Assembly: GCA_028289645.1 (NCBI GenBank)
Contig: JANQOK010000015.1
Location: 62,001-126,000, forward strand
Reading direction: 5' to 3'
Length of the DNA: 64,000 bases
Origin: Anderseniella sp.
GTDB taxonomy: Bacteria > Pseudomonadota > Alphaproteobacteria > Rhizobiales > Aestuariivirgaceae
Part shown: positions 44,883-53,781 of the stretch, one piece after another
Numbering within the stretch: the stretch's first letter is position 1
How the letters are laid out: every line of letters starts with the position of its first letter
The notes under the pieces: generated by a model
Database searches by the model: none
Told to the model about the DNA's origin: nothing
Seen by the model: the letters and a program-made list of their open reading frames with translations, nothing else
Position numbers and translations under genes: made by a program

Positions 44883-46184
44883 ATGGGTGTATCAGCAGTT
44901 CGCGACACAGCAGAACCGGCAGCAAACTCCGGCGCTGCGCGCAAAGACCTTTATGAGATCGGTGAAATTCCGCCGCTCGGACATGTGCCCAAGGAAATGT
45001 ATGCCTGGACCATCCGCCAGGAACGCCATGGTGAACCGGACACCGCCATGCAGGTCGAGGTGGTGCCGACATGGGAGATTGATTCCGACGAAGTGCTTGT
45101 TCTGGTGATGGCCGCCGGCGTGAACTACAACGGTGTATGGGCGTCACTCGGCATTCCGCTGTCACCGATAGACGGTCACAAGAACCCTTACCACATCGCC
45201 GGCTCCGATGCGTCAGGCATCGTCTGGGCCGTTGGCCGCAAGGTGACACGCTGGAAGGTCGGCGACGAGGTGGTCATTCACTGCAACCAGGACGCCGGTG
45301 ACGATGAAGAGTGCAATGGCGGCGATCCGATGTTCTCGACCTCGCAGCGCATCTGGGGCTATGAGACCCCGGACGGGTCGTTCGCGCAGTTCTGCCGCGC
45401 CCAGGCGCGCCAGCTCATGCCGCGGCCGCAGCACCTGACATGGGAGGAAGGCGCCTGTTATACCCTGACGCTGGCCACCGCCTATCGCATGCTGTTCGGC
45501 CACCGGCCCCATACACTGAAACCCGGCCAGAACGTGCTGGTCTGGGGCGCATCAGGCGGCCTCGGCTCGATGGCCGTCCAGTTGATCGCCACCTCCGGCG
45601 CCAATGCCATCGGTGTCATTTCTGAAGACGACAAGACGGATTTCGTTCTGGGCCTCGGCGCCAAGGGCGTCATCAACCGCAAGAAGTTCGACTGCTGGGG
45701 ACAGTTGCCGACCGTCGGCACGCCCGAATACAACACATGGGCCAAGGCGGCACGTGAGTTCGGCAAGGCGATCTGGGACATCACCGGCAAGGGCAACAAT
45801 GTCGACATGGTGTTCGAGCATCCCGGCGAGGCAACCTTCCCGGTCTCCACTCTCGTCTGCAAGCGTGGCGGCATGGTGGTGTTCTGTGCCGGCACCACCG
45901 GCTACAACATCACCATGGATGCACGTTATGTCTGGATGCATCAGAAACGGATCCAGGGATCCCACTTCGCTCACCTGATGCAGGCCAGCCAGGCCAACCG
46001 CCTGGTCATCAACCGCCGCATCGACCCGTGCATGTCGGAAGTCTATGACTGGAATGACATCCCCAAGGGTCACATGCGCATGCGCGAGAACAAGCACCTG
46101 CCCGGCAACATGGCCGTGCTGGTCAATGCACCGACCACCGGACTGCGCACCTTTGAGGACGTCCTCGAAGCCTGTGGCAACTAA
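44883..46184 (+). CDS. ccr: crotonyl-CoA carboxylase/reductase
   Basis: A 433-residue medium-chain reductase that reductively carboxylates crotonyl-CoA to (2S)-ethylmalonyl-CoA with NADPH and CO2, the key step of the ethylmalonyl-CoA pathway. The family segments FSTSQRIWGYETPDGSFAQF and VWGASGGLGSMAVQL (NADPH Rossmann) are present, as is the Ccr-specific segment GCWGQLP-like before the C-terminal lobe. GCAGGAGATC lies before the ATG. It is divergent from the small membrane protein and ecm. It marks the carbon route from acetyl-CoA without a glyoxylate shunt. Confidence 0.95.
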   Translation: MGVSAVRDTAEPAANSGAARKDLYEIGEIPPLGHVPKEMYAWTIRQERHGEPDTAMQVEVVPTWEIDSDEVLVLVMAAGVNYNGVWASLGIPLSPIDGHKNPYHIAGSDASGIVWAVGRKVTRWKVGDEVVIHCNQDAGDDEECNGGDPMFSTSQRIWGYETPDGSFAQFCRAQARQLMPRPQHLTWEEGACYTLTLATAYRMLFGHRPHTLKPGQNVLVWGASGGLGSMAVQLIATSGANAIGVISEDDKTDFVLGLGAKGVINRKKFDCWGQLPTVGTPEYNTWAKAAREFGKAIWDITGKGNNVDMVFEHPGEATFPVSTLVCKRGGMVVFCAGTTGYNITMDARYVWMHQKRIQGSHFAHLMQASQANRLVINRRIDPCMSEVYDWNDIPKGHMRMRENKHLPGNMAVLVNAPTTGLRTFEDVLEACGN

Positions 46185-46202
46185 AGCATGACCACAATAC
46201 AG

Positions 46203-46229
46203 GCGCCTGGATCAAACTGATCCAGGCGC
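46203..46229. terminator. bidirectional intrinsic terminator between ccr and DUF533 gene
   Basis: A 12-bp perfect stem with 3-nt loop (GCGCCTGGATCA-AAC-TGATCCAGGCGC) lies between the convergent stops of ccr and the DUF533 gene. There is little T tract on either strand, so its efficiency is uncertain. Confidence 0.6.
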
Positions 46230-46248
46230 TCACGTCATTGCACTGCCG

Positions 46249-46983
46249 TCAGGCGGTGAGCTTTTCAACCTCTGCTTCGATGTTCGTCTTCAGCTCCGGC
46301 GCCAGTTTCAGGCGGGCCGACAGCATTGCCAGATAGGCCTGCTCGGCCGGGTCATCCGGGTCGATGGCCAGGCACGATGCGGCATAGAGTTCAACCGCCT
46401 GTTCAGTGTTGTCGGCCAGCGAGACGATGGCATCGATGTCCAGCGGCTTGCGCAGTTCGTCCATCAGGAAGGCTTTTTCCTCCATGCCCAGTCCGGCCTC
46501 GTCGAACTTGCTGAAAATGCGCTTCTGTTCTTCGGCATCAATGTGCCCGTCGGCCTTGGCCGCGGCAATCATTGCCTGAATGATCTTCACGCCGAGCGCG
46601 TTGCGCTCCTCGCCAGGCGCAGGCAGGAAGGCGGTGCCTTCGGCTTCCGGCGTCACGTTCTTCATGGGAGCTTGCGGGGCAGGACCTGCCGGCGCCGGAC
46701 CGGCACCGGGTCCACCTGCCTTGGAAGCCTGCCAGTCGCTGTATGCCTTGTAAGCAAGCCCGCCCAATACCGCCACGCCGCCAATCTTGGCCGCCTTGCC
46801 GGCCATCTTACGGCCTTTCTTGGTGCCCAGCAGCAAACCGGCCAGCCCGCCGGCGGCCAGCCCGCCGCCAAATCCCTTGAACGTGTCAGGAATCCCGCCG
46901 CCGGAACGCGGTTGCGCGTCACCGCCCTGGTTCTGGGCATTTGACCCCATGAATTGATCAAGAAGTTTTTGCGGATCGAACAT
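46249..46983 (-). CDS. DUF533/TerB-like inner-membrane protein
   Basis: A 244-residue protein. The N-terminal ~110 residues are Gly/Ala-rich (GFGGGLAAGGLAGLLLGTKKGRKMAGKAAKIGGVAVLGGLAYKAY) and may insert in the membrane; a Pro/Ala linker follows; the C-terminal domain resembles TerB (AKADGHIDAEEQKRIFSKF, acidic Asp/Glu ligands). This fits the YebE/DUF533 family of unknown role, sometimes linked to envelope stress. I use the ATG at 46983 (MFDPQKLL); a longer frame from 47064 is unlikely. Confidence 0.82.
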   Translation of the reverse strand: MFDPQKLLDQFMGSNAQNQGGDAQPRSGGGIPDTFKGFGGGLAAGGLAGLLLGTKKGRKMAGKAAKIGGVAVLGGLAYKAYSDWQASKAGGPGAGPAPAGPAPQAPMKNVTPEAEGTAFLPAPGEERNALGVKIIQAMIAAAKADGHIDAEEQKRIFSKFDEAGLGMEEKAFLMDELRKPLDIDAIVSLADNTEQAVELYAASCLAIDPDDPAEQAYLAMLSARLKLAPELKTNIEAEVEKLTA

Positions 46984-47149
46984 TTTTGCGGGCCTTTCGT
47001 GCCAAACGGTAGATATCTGAGCTCTATTGGTAGATGGAATGTGAAACGCGTAAGACAAGTGCACGGGCCAAAAAACTTTGCTTTTGCCCCGGGAAACAGG
47101 CTAGGGCGTGTTGGCAGTCTTCAAACCCGGCAACCCCCGCCCGACCTCC

Positions 47150-48061
47150 ATGACACCACCCAGCCAGCAAACCAGCCAAACCACCCCCGGTGGCGCGCCT
47201 TCATGGCTCGGCCTGATCCCGGCCATCTTCGTCCTGTTCTGGGCCACCGGGTTTATCGGATCGCGACTGTCGGCACCCTACGCGGAACCGTTCAGCTTCC
47301 TGTCGATCCGGTTTGCCATCGTTGCCGTGCTGCTGGCGGGAGCCGCCGTGATCATGCGGGCATCGTGGCCGGACAGGCGCACCACACTGCAGTGCCTGGT
47401 TACCGGTGCGCTGATCCATGGCGGTTATCTGGGTTTTGTCTTCTGGTCGATCTGGAAAGGCATGCCGGCAGGCGTCTCGGCCCTGATCGTCGGCCTGCAG
47501 CCGCTGATGACGGCGGTGCTGGCGGGAGTGATGCTGTCAGAACGGATCTCCGCGCGCCACTGGAGCGGCCTGTTTATCGGGTTGGCCGGCGTCGGGTTGG
47601 TGGTATGGCCCAAGTTCACACTCGACGCTGCCGGCATCACGCCGCTGACCGTGGGAGCCAATGTTTTGGCCATGCTGTCGATCACGCTTGGATCCATCTA
47701 TCAGAAGCGTTTCATGGCCGATGTCGATCTCAGGACCGGCAATGCGTGGCAGTTTGCCGGCGCCGCCGCGGTCACCGGGATTGTTGCCCTGGCCGCTGAA
47801 AGCTATCAGATCACCTGGAACGGGTCGGTGATATTCGCCATGGTGTGGCTCGTCTTCGTCCTGTCCATCGGGGCGATTTCCATGCTGTACATCATGATCA
47901 GGCACGGTGAGATCTCGCGCGTGACAACCCTGTTCTATCTGGTGCCGGGAGTCACCGCGGTGATTGCCTGGCTGATGTTTGATGAACGCCTGTTGCCGGT
48001 CCAGATCGCCGGCATGGTCGTGTGCGCAGGTGCCGTCATGCTGGCTACCCGGAAGCCGTGA
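47150..48061 (+). CDS. EamA/DMT-family transporter
   Basis: A 303-residue drug/metabolite-type exporter with ten hydrophobic helices in two EamA repeats (FVLFWATGFIGSRL at the start; LVPGVTAVIAWLMFDERLLPVQIAGMVVCAGAVML at the end). The substrate is unknown, possibly an amino acid or metabolite. I choose the ATG at 47150 over a GTG at 47108. It is followed after ~100 nt by mcd in the same direction, but no functional link is apparent. Confidence 0.85.
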   Translation: MTPPSQQTSQTTPGGAPSWLGLIPAIFVLFWATGFIGSRLSAPYAEPFSFLSIRFAIVAVLLAGAAVIMRASWPDRRTTLQCLVTGALIHGGYLGFVFWSIWKGMPAGVSALIVGLQPLMTAVLAGVMLSERISARHWSGLFIGLAGVGLVVWPKFTLDAAGITPLTVGANVLAMLSITLGSIYQKRFMADVDLRTGNAWQFAGAAAVTGIVALAAESYQITWNGSVIFAMVWLVFVLSIGAISMLYIMIRHGEISRVTTLFYLVPGVTAVIAWLMFDERLLPVQIAGMVVCAGAVMLATRKP

Positions 48062-48163
48062 CTCTGGTTATATTGCACCGCAGCAATTCGCGGCTATACT
48101 GATGCCGCAAACAAACCGCAACAATGGGTCGCCGCAGCAACCGGCAACTCCAGAGGAATTCCG

Positions 48164-49852
48164 ATGAGCCTAGCTGAAGACATTCGCCCAGCAGCCCCCG
48201 TCCTGCCAGACCTCAGCGACATGATGGCTGCAGCTGTTGGTGAAGTGGATACATTGTTCAACCGTGCACGTGCCAATCTGGCCGAACGGGTGACGACCGA
48301 CGGGCGGGTTTCTTCTGCCGCTGTGGAACTCGAACAGCACGCTGTGCACGGTCTGGCATGGCTGGCGACATATGCCGAGACGCTGCGCAACATCAGCAAC
48401 TGGCATGATGCGCTGGCCGGCGAAGGCCGCCTGACGGAGCTTGAACAGCTGATTGCCCAGCTTGTGTTCGGCGAATACCTCAACCACATCGCCGGTGGCA
48501 TTCCGATGAACGGACAGGAATTCATCCGCCTGCACGAACTGGGCATTGCGTCATCCGCATCGGCAAAACTGCATGACGGGCCGTGCGGCGAGTTGCTGCA
48601 GTCAGGATCCAACCCTGCCAGCCGTGCCCGTCTGGTCGAACTGATGATCGACAGCCGTGCCAATCTCACCATCGGTGATTGCGGCCTTGACGGCATGCTT
48701 GATGAAATGCGCTCCCAGATGAACCGTTTCATCGAGGAGAATGTCGCCCCCCATGCCCATGACTGGCATTGCAACAATGACTATGTGCCGCTTGACATCA
48801 TCGGCAAGCTTGCCGATCTTGGCGTGTTTGCTCTCACGCTTCCGGAACAGTATGGCGGCATGGGACTGGGCAAGGAGTCCATGTGCGTGGTGTCGGAAGA
48901 GCTGTCCCGCGGCTGGATCGCCATCGGTTCGCTGGGTACCAGGCCTGAAATCGCCGCCGAGCTGATCATTGCCGGCGGCACCGACGCCCAGAAGGAAAAG
49001 TGGCTGCCGGCCATCGCTTCCGGCGAGGTCTTGCCGACCGCCGTCTTCACCGAGCCCAACACCGGGTCCGACCTGGCGTCCCTGCGCACCCGCGCCGTCA
49101 GGGATGGCGACGTCTACAAGGTCACCGGCAACAAGACCTGGATCACCCATCCGGTGCGCGCCGACGTGATGACGCTGCTGGTCCGCACCAATCCGGACGA
49201 ACCCGGCTACAAGGGCCTGTCGATGCTGCTGGCCGAGAAGCCGCGCGGCACCGATGCCGACCCGTTCCCGGCCGACGGCATGTCCGGCGGGGAGATTGAA
49301 GTGCTCGGATATCGCGGCATGAAGGAGTATGAAATCCGGTTTGAAGACTTTCAGGTCAAGGCGGAAAACCTGCTCGGCGGCGAAGAGGGCCAGGGCTTCA
49401 AGCAACTCATGCAGACATTTGAGTCAGCCCGCATCCAGACCGCTGCCCGCGCCATCGGCGTTGCTCAGAACGCCCTTGATCTGGGCCTGCAGTACGCCAC
49501 CGACCGGGTGCAGTTTGGCCAGCCCATCGTGTCGTTTCCCCGCATTGCCGACAAGCTGGCCCTGATGGCGGCTGAAATCATGGCGGCCCGTCAGCTGTGC
49601 TATTTCTCGGCCCGGGAAAAGGACGCCGACCGGCGCTGCGACGTGGAAGCCGGCATGGCCAAGCTGTTGGGCGCGCGCGTTGCATGGACATGCGCAGACA
49701 ACGCGCTCCAGATACACGGCGGCAATGGATTCGCGCTGGAATACCAGATCAGCCGTGTGCTGTGCGATGCCAGGATTCTCAACATTTTTGAAGGCGCCGG
49801 CGAAATCCAGGCCCAGGTCATTGCCCGCCGACTGCTGGAGCAGGGTAACTGA
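48164..49852 (+). CDS. mcd: (2S)-methylsuccinyl-CoA dehydrogenase
   Basis: An FAD-dependent acyl-CoA dehydrogenase of 562 residues, converting methylsuccinyl-CoA to mesaconyl-CoA in the ethylmalonyl-CoA pathway. The catalytic core runs from about residue 180 (LADLGVFALTLPEQYGGMGLGK, then FTEPNTGSDLASLRTRA and GNKTWITHP) to IFEGAGEIQAQVI. The ~170-residue N-terminal extension, longer than in ordinary acyl-CoA dehydrogenases, is characteristic of Mcd. Its position a few genes from ccr and ecm agrees. Another acyl-CoA dehydrogenase substrate is the main alternative. Confidence 0.9.
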   Translation: MSLAEDIRPAAPVLPDLSDMMAAAVGEVDTLFNRARANLAERVTTDGRVSSAAVELEQHAVHGLAWLATYAETLRNISNWHDALAGEGRLTELEQLIAQLVFGEYLNHIAGGIPMNGQEFIRLHELGIASSASAKLHDGPCGELLQSGSNPASRARLVELMIDSRANLTIGDCGLDGMLDEMRSQMNRFIEENVAPHAHDWHCNNDYVPLDIIGKLADLGVFALTLPEQYGGMGLGKESMCVVSEELSRGWIAIGSLGTRPEIAAELIIAGGTDAQKEKWLPAIASGEVLPTAVFTEPNTGSDLASLRTRAVRDGDVYKVTGNKTWITHPVRADVMTLLVRTNPDEPGYKGLSMLLAEKPRGTDADPFPADGMSGGEIEVLGYRGMKEYEIRFEDFQVKAENLLGGEEGQGFKQLMQTFESARIQTAARAIGVAQNALDLGLQYATDRVQFGQPIVSFPRIADKLALMAAEIMAARQLCYFSAREKDADRRCDVEAGMAKLLGARVAWTCADNALQIHGGNGFALEYQISRVLCDARILNIFEGAGEIQAQVIARRLLEQGN

Positions 49853-49858
49853 TCTGAC

Positions 49859-50749
49859 ATGGCGGCACGGACAATTCTCATTACCGGATGTTCGTCCGGC
49901 ATCGGATACACCTGCGCTCTAGGCATGCAGCAGCGTGGCTGGCGGGTTATCGCCACCGCGCGCAAGCCGGATGACATTGCGATGCTCAAGTCCAACGGCC
50001 TGGAGACACTTGCGCTTGACTACGCCGATGCAAAGTCAATCTCAGCCTGCGCCGATCGCACGTTGGGCCTGTGTGACGGTAAACTTGATGCCTTGTTCAA
50101 CAATGGCGCCTACGGTCAGCCTGGCCTGGTTGAGGATCTGAGCGTCAAGGTCCTGCGCGACCAGTTCGAAGCCAATTTTTTTGGCTGGCACGATCTGACT
50201 ACCCGCCTTATTCCAGCCATGCGGGACCGCGGCTCTGGGCGCATTGTGCAGTGCTCCTCGGTGCTTGGCATCATCGCCGCACCCTATCGGGGTGCCTACA
50301 ACGCCTCAAAGTTCGCCCTGGAAGGGCTCACTGACACGCTGCGGCTGGAACTGCACGGATCCGGCGTCCGGGTCAGCAGCATTCAGCCCGGCCCGATCCG
50401 CTCGCGGTTCACACAGCACGCTCTTGCGGCCCTGAAGGCCAATGTCGACATGGCCGCTTCCCGCCACCAGGAACTGTACCGGAAACGCCTGGCGGAACTG
50501 TCCGCCGTGGCCGGCAGCGAACCGGCCCCGCTGGAAACGCCGGAAGGGTCCCGCAAGACCACCGGCAATGGCTTGTGGCCGCAATACCGGCTCGGCCCTG
50601 ACGCGGTGCTCGACTGCCTTGTACATGCGACGGAAAGTGCCAACCCCAAGCCGCATTATCATGTTACCTATACCACCAGGATGGCGGCGTTGGCGCGCCG
50701 TGTTCTACCTGACCGCTGGCAGGAAAAACTGGCTCTCAGGTCATCGTAA
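49859..50749 (+). CDS. SDR family oxidoreductase
   Basis: A classical short-chain dehydrogenase of 296 residues. Cofactor motif ITGCSSGIGY (residues ~8-17), NNGAYG, catalytic Ser in VQCSSVLG and YNASK (Tyr-x3-Lys). A ~40-residue C-terminal tail is longer than in most SDRs. Substrate unknown; it starts 6 nt after mcd, so co-transcription is likely. Confidence 0.83.
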   Translation: MAARTILITGCSSGIGYTCALGMQQRGWRVIATARKPDDIAMLKSNGLETLALDYADAKSISACADRTLGLCDGKLDALFNNGAYGQPGLVEDLSVKVLRDQFEANFFGWHDLTTRLIPAMRDRGSGRIVQCSSVLGIIAAPYRGAYNASKFALEGLTDTLRLELHGSGVRVSSIQPGPIRSRFTQHALAALKANVDMAASRHQELYRKRLAELSAVAGSEPAPLETPEGSRKTTGNGLWPQYRLGPDAVLDCLVHATESANPKPHYHVTYTTRMAALARRVLPDRWQEKLALRSS

Positions 50750-50823
50750 ACCAAGGGTCTGTCCCTTCAATCTGGCGCTCCGGATGCACGCTGAAGTGCG
50801 GCGCGAGCAAGCCGCGAGGCATT

Positions 50824-51012
50824 ATGTCGTTTGTCGATTATCTGGTTCCGATTTCCGTATTTGCAGTCGCCGTCGTTCTTGGTTTGGGGCTGATCAACAT
50901 GATGCGTGGCGGTGACAGCAACACATCACAAAAGCTGATGCGCGCCCGGGTGCTGCTGCAGTTCGTGGCGGTCATCGTCATCATGGGCGTGATCTACGTC
51001 ACCGGAAGATAG
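50824..51012 (+). CDS. HIG1-domain twin-transmembrane protein
   Basis: A 62-residue protein with two transmembrane helices (about 5-25 and 41-58) and a connecting loop (MRGGDSNTSQKLMRARVLLQF) of the HIG1 type. In alphaproteobacteria such proteins are associated with respiratory supercomplexes or terminal oxidases and with hypoxia; the exact partner here is unknown. The ATG at 50824 follows a weak ribosome-binding site. Confidence 0.78.
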   Translation: MSFVDYLVPISVFAVAVVLGLGLINMMRGGDSNTSQKLMRARVLLQFVAVIVIMGVIYVTGR

Positions 51013-51022
51013 GTGTTCCTGT

Positions 51023-51808
51023 CTACCGCGGTGCCATGCGCAGGGCGCCGTCAAGCCTGATGCATTCGCCGTTCAGCATGTCATTGTCGACGATGGCAAG
51101 TGCCAGCTTTGCATACTCCGACGGATCTCCCAGCCGTGCCGGAAACGGCACATTGGCGGCAAGGGCAGCACGCACCTCTTCCGGCAGACCGGCAACCATC
51201 GGGGTGTGGAACAGTCCCGGCATGATGGTGCAGCACCTGACGCCATCGCGCATCAGATCTCGCGCGACCGGCAGCGTCAGGCCGATAACACCTCCCTTGG
51301 AGGCGGCATAGGCAACCTGACCGATCTGCCCGTCAGTGCCAGCGATCGATGCTGTGTTGATGATCACGCCGCGCCCGCCGTCGTCGGTTACCGGATTGCT
51401 GGCGATCATGCCGGCGGCACACTTGGAAATCATGTTGAATGTGCCGACAAGATTGACCGCGATGGTTTTCTGAAAACTGGCCAGTGCGTGAAACTTCGGT
51501 TCGCCGGTGGTCTTGTCGATGGCCGCGGTTTTCTCACCAATTGCAATGCCCGCGCAATTGACCAGCACCCGTTCCTGGCCATGGGCGGCGCGGGCTTTCT
51601 CCAGCCCCGCACTGACACTGTCATCCAAGGTCACGTCCGCATTCACGAAAACACCTGAGATCTCGGCTGCGACCTGCTCACCGCGCTCCCTGTTCATATC
51701 GAACACCGAAACCTTCGCGCCTGCTGCAGCCAGCGCCCGGGCCGTGGCCTCGCCAAGTCCCGATGCGCCGCCGGTCACGACTGCCGCCATGCCATCATCA
51801 ATTTTCAT
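51023..51808 (-). CDS. SDR family dehydrogenase (3-hydroxyacyl-CoA dehydrogenase type 2-like)
   Basis: A 261-residue SDR with the cofactor motif VVTGGASGLGEATARAL, catalytic Ser in NTASIAG and Tyr-x3-Lys in VAYAASKGG. The pattern resembles 3-hydroxy-2-methylbutyryl-CoA or 3-hydroxyacyl-CoA dehydrogenases (HSD17B10-like) and would oxidise a short-chain hydroxyacyl-CoA with NAD+. GGAGG lies 6 nt before the ATG at 51808. A longer frame to 52042 overlaps the divergent DUF1232 gene. Confidence 0.88.
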   Translation of the reverse strand: MKIDDGMAAVVTGGASGLGEATARALAAAGAKVSVFDMNRERGEQVAAEISGVFVNADVTLDDSVSAGLEKARAAHGQERVLVNCAGIAIGEKTAAIDKTTGEPKFHALASFQKTIAVNLVGTFNMISKCAAGMIASNPVTDDGGRGVIINTASIAGTDGQIGQVAYAASKGGVIGLTLPVARDLMRDGVRCCTIMPGLFHTPMVAGLPEEVRAALAANVPFPARLGDPSEYAKLALAIVDNDMLNGECIRLDGALRMAPR

Positions 51809-51926
51809 TCCGCCTCCTTCCCGAAATTCAGGGCCTGCACGTGCTGCAAACCCCGCAACTTGTAACTCAACCTGACAGTTTCCATATTGGAGTAAGTATC
51901 CAGTTTCAACACCGGGGGCGTAAATC

Positions 51927-52328
51927 ATGGCAAGCCAGCAGCAATATCCCGATCTCGACAGCGATGACATCATCATGCCGGGGACTGTTGACCGCAATGA
52001 AGAGACTGTCCGCAAGGGCTTCTGGTCCAAGCTGAAACGCAATCTGGCCCGGGTGCCGATGGCTGATCAGGTCGTGGCCGCCTACTATGCCGCATTTGAC
52101 CCCGCAACCCCGTTCCGCACCAAAGCCATGCTGCTCGCCGCACTGGCCTATTTCATCATGCCGGTCGACGTGGTTCCCGACTTCATTCTGGGTCTTGGGT
52201 TTACAGATGACATGACGGTTCTGCTCACAGCCTTCGGCCTGATCCGGTCACACGTGACCGAAGACCATCTTGAACGCGCCAAAGAGACAGTTGAAAGACT
52301 GCGCGCGGAAGCGAAGCAGGCGGAATAG
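51927..52328 (+). CDS. DUF1232 (YkvA-family) protein
   Basis: A 133-residue protein with a YkvA/DUF1232 domain (TKAMLLAALAYFIMPVDVVPDFILGLGFTDDMTVLLTA), probably one short membrane-associated hairpin. The function is unknown. It is divergent from the SDR gene with about 118 nt between. Confidence 0.85.
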   Translation: MASQQQYPDLDSDDIIMPGTVDRNEETVRKGFWSKLKRNLARVPMADQVVAAYYAAFDPATPFRTKAMLLAALAYFIMPVDVVPDFILGLGFTDDMTVLLTAFGLIRSHVTEDHLERAKETVERLRAEAKQAE

Positions 52329-52379
52329 TGCGGCGATCCGGAGTTGGCGCGGGACTATACACTCCCGCCATGCCCTGGT

Positions 52380-52466
52380 CGTCATTCCCGTGAAAACGGG
52401 AATCCAATCCACGCCCGCAGTATGTGCTCTTACCGGCAGTGGATCCCCGCTTTCGCGAGGATGACG
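52380..52466. repeat. REP-type pair (BIME-like) inverted hairpins
   Basis: Two related hairpin units in opposite orientation: left unit 52380-52412 contains TTCCCGTGAAAACGGGAA, and right unit 52439-52466 reads GGATCCCCGCTTTCGCGAGGATGAC. The outer ends (GTCATTCC and GGATGAC) pair as an inverted repeat. This is the widespread alphaproteobacterial repeat that translates as HSRENGNP. It lies between the DUF1232 and GcvT-family genes, where stops converge. Confidence 0.7.
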
Positions 52467-52502
52467 TTGCAGCAAGGGCATCAATCACATTGCTGTTGCC
52501 GG

Positions 52503-53600
52503 TCAGCTCTGGTGGGTTCGCTGTTTCTGCGGATCGTGGACCGGCATCGCAACCACGGTAGCGGTCGTGTCGATGTCACCACCCTTCACTCGTAGTTTTG
52601 TTCCGGGCCGGGCCACACCTAGCGATACGTGCGCCAGTGCCAATGACTGGCCCAGCCGGTGCGAAAAGCACGGGCTGTTGACAATGCCGACGGTTGCGCC
52701 TTCTGCAGACAGTTCTTCTCCTCCATTGGCCATGTCGTCATGATCAATCACCAGGCAAACATTGTTGACCTTCTCGTGACCCTTGGCGGCCGCCAGTGCC
52801 TCGCATCCGCGATAGCCGGTCTTTGACTTGCTGACGGTGAAGCCCAGGCCGACTTCATAGGGCGTATGGTCGGTGGTCATGTCGTAGCCGTAAAACAGCA
52901 GTCCGGCCTCGATGCGCAGTTTGTCGAGAGCCGTGAACGAACACGGCATCACGCCCGCGTCCACCAGCCGGTCCCAGATATCTCCGATGCTGGCCGCTTC
53001 GGCGAATATCTCGTACCCACGCTCACCGGAATAGCCGGTGCGTGAAATCCGGCACGGATGACCAAACAGCTCTGTGGCCTGGTGCTGGAAGTAAGCCAGG
53101 TCTGCCAGTTCCGAACTGCTGTGGGCATTCAGTATGGCCAGGGAGTCCGGTCCCTGCACCGACAGGTCATGCAGGTCGTCGGTAAACTGGACCGTAACCG
53201 ATTTGCCGGCCGCCGAGGCTTCCAGCAGCGCCATCGTGTCACCGGAACCGTGCACGATCATCCACTCGTCGCCGCCATTGTTGTAGACAATGGCATCATC
53301 GGCCATGGTGCCTGCCTCGGTGAGCACCGAGAGATACGCAGCCGCGCCCTCTTCAATGCGGCCTATGTCGCGGGTGGTGAGATGGTTGAGCACCGCCTGC
53401 GCGTCCGGCCCTGAAACCATGACCTTTTTCAGCGGCGACATGTCGAACATGCCGGCGCGTTCGCGCACCGCGTCATGCTCGTCATTGGGATCAGTTGTGT
53501 AGGTCCACGCAGTGCCCATGCCGTTCCAGTCTTCAAGGCCTGATCCGAGTGCAGAGTGGCGGGACGCGAGAGCCGAGGTGCGGCTGAGTTCTTCAGTCAT
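52503..53600 (-). CDS. GcvT-family aminomethyltransferase/demethylase
   Basis: A 365-residue GcvT (aminomethyltransferase) family protein: FDMSPLKKVMVSGPDAQAVLNHL, SVQGPDSLAIL, ISRTGYSGERGYEIFAEA and LRIEAGLLFYGYDMT are the conserved stretches. The folate-binding Asp/Glu region is present, so it probably transfers a one-carbon unit to THF. No P-, H- or L-protein of the glycine cleavage system is nearby, so it could be a demethylase for a methylated sulfur or nitrogen compound (DmdA-like). GGAGG is 6 nt before the ATG at 53600. It is divergent from a LysR regulator. Confidence 0.82.
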   Translation of the reverse strand: MTEELSRTSALASRHSALGSGLEDWNGMGTAWTYTTDPNDEHDAVRERAGMFDMSPLKKVMVSGPDAQAVLNHLTTRDIGRIEEGAAAYLSVLTEAGTMADDAIVYNNGGDEWMIVHGSGDTMALLEASAAGKSVTVQFTDDLHDLSVQGPDSLAILNAHSSSELADLAYFQHQATELFGHPCRISRTGYSGERGYEIFAEAASIGDIWDRLVDAGVMPCSFTALDKLRIEAGLLFYGYDMTTDHTPYEVGLGFTVSKSKTGYRGCEALAAAKGHEKVNNVCLVIDHDDMANGGEELSAEGATVGIVNSPCFSHRLGQSLALAHVSLGVARPGTKLRVKGGDIDTTATVVAMPVHDPQKQRTHQS

Positions 53601-53781
53601 AATGGCCTCCGATACGGTTTGGTCCGCCGGGACTGGTCCGGCCTGATGGCGTATAACTATACTGATCTCAAAACCCGATGTGATCCGGGGAGACAGCACA
53701 GATTGGCACTCTCTGCGTAAAAAACCCCTCTGAAAATCGAATAGTTTTGCACCAAGCGACCAACAGAATTATACGGTAGAA

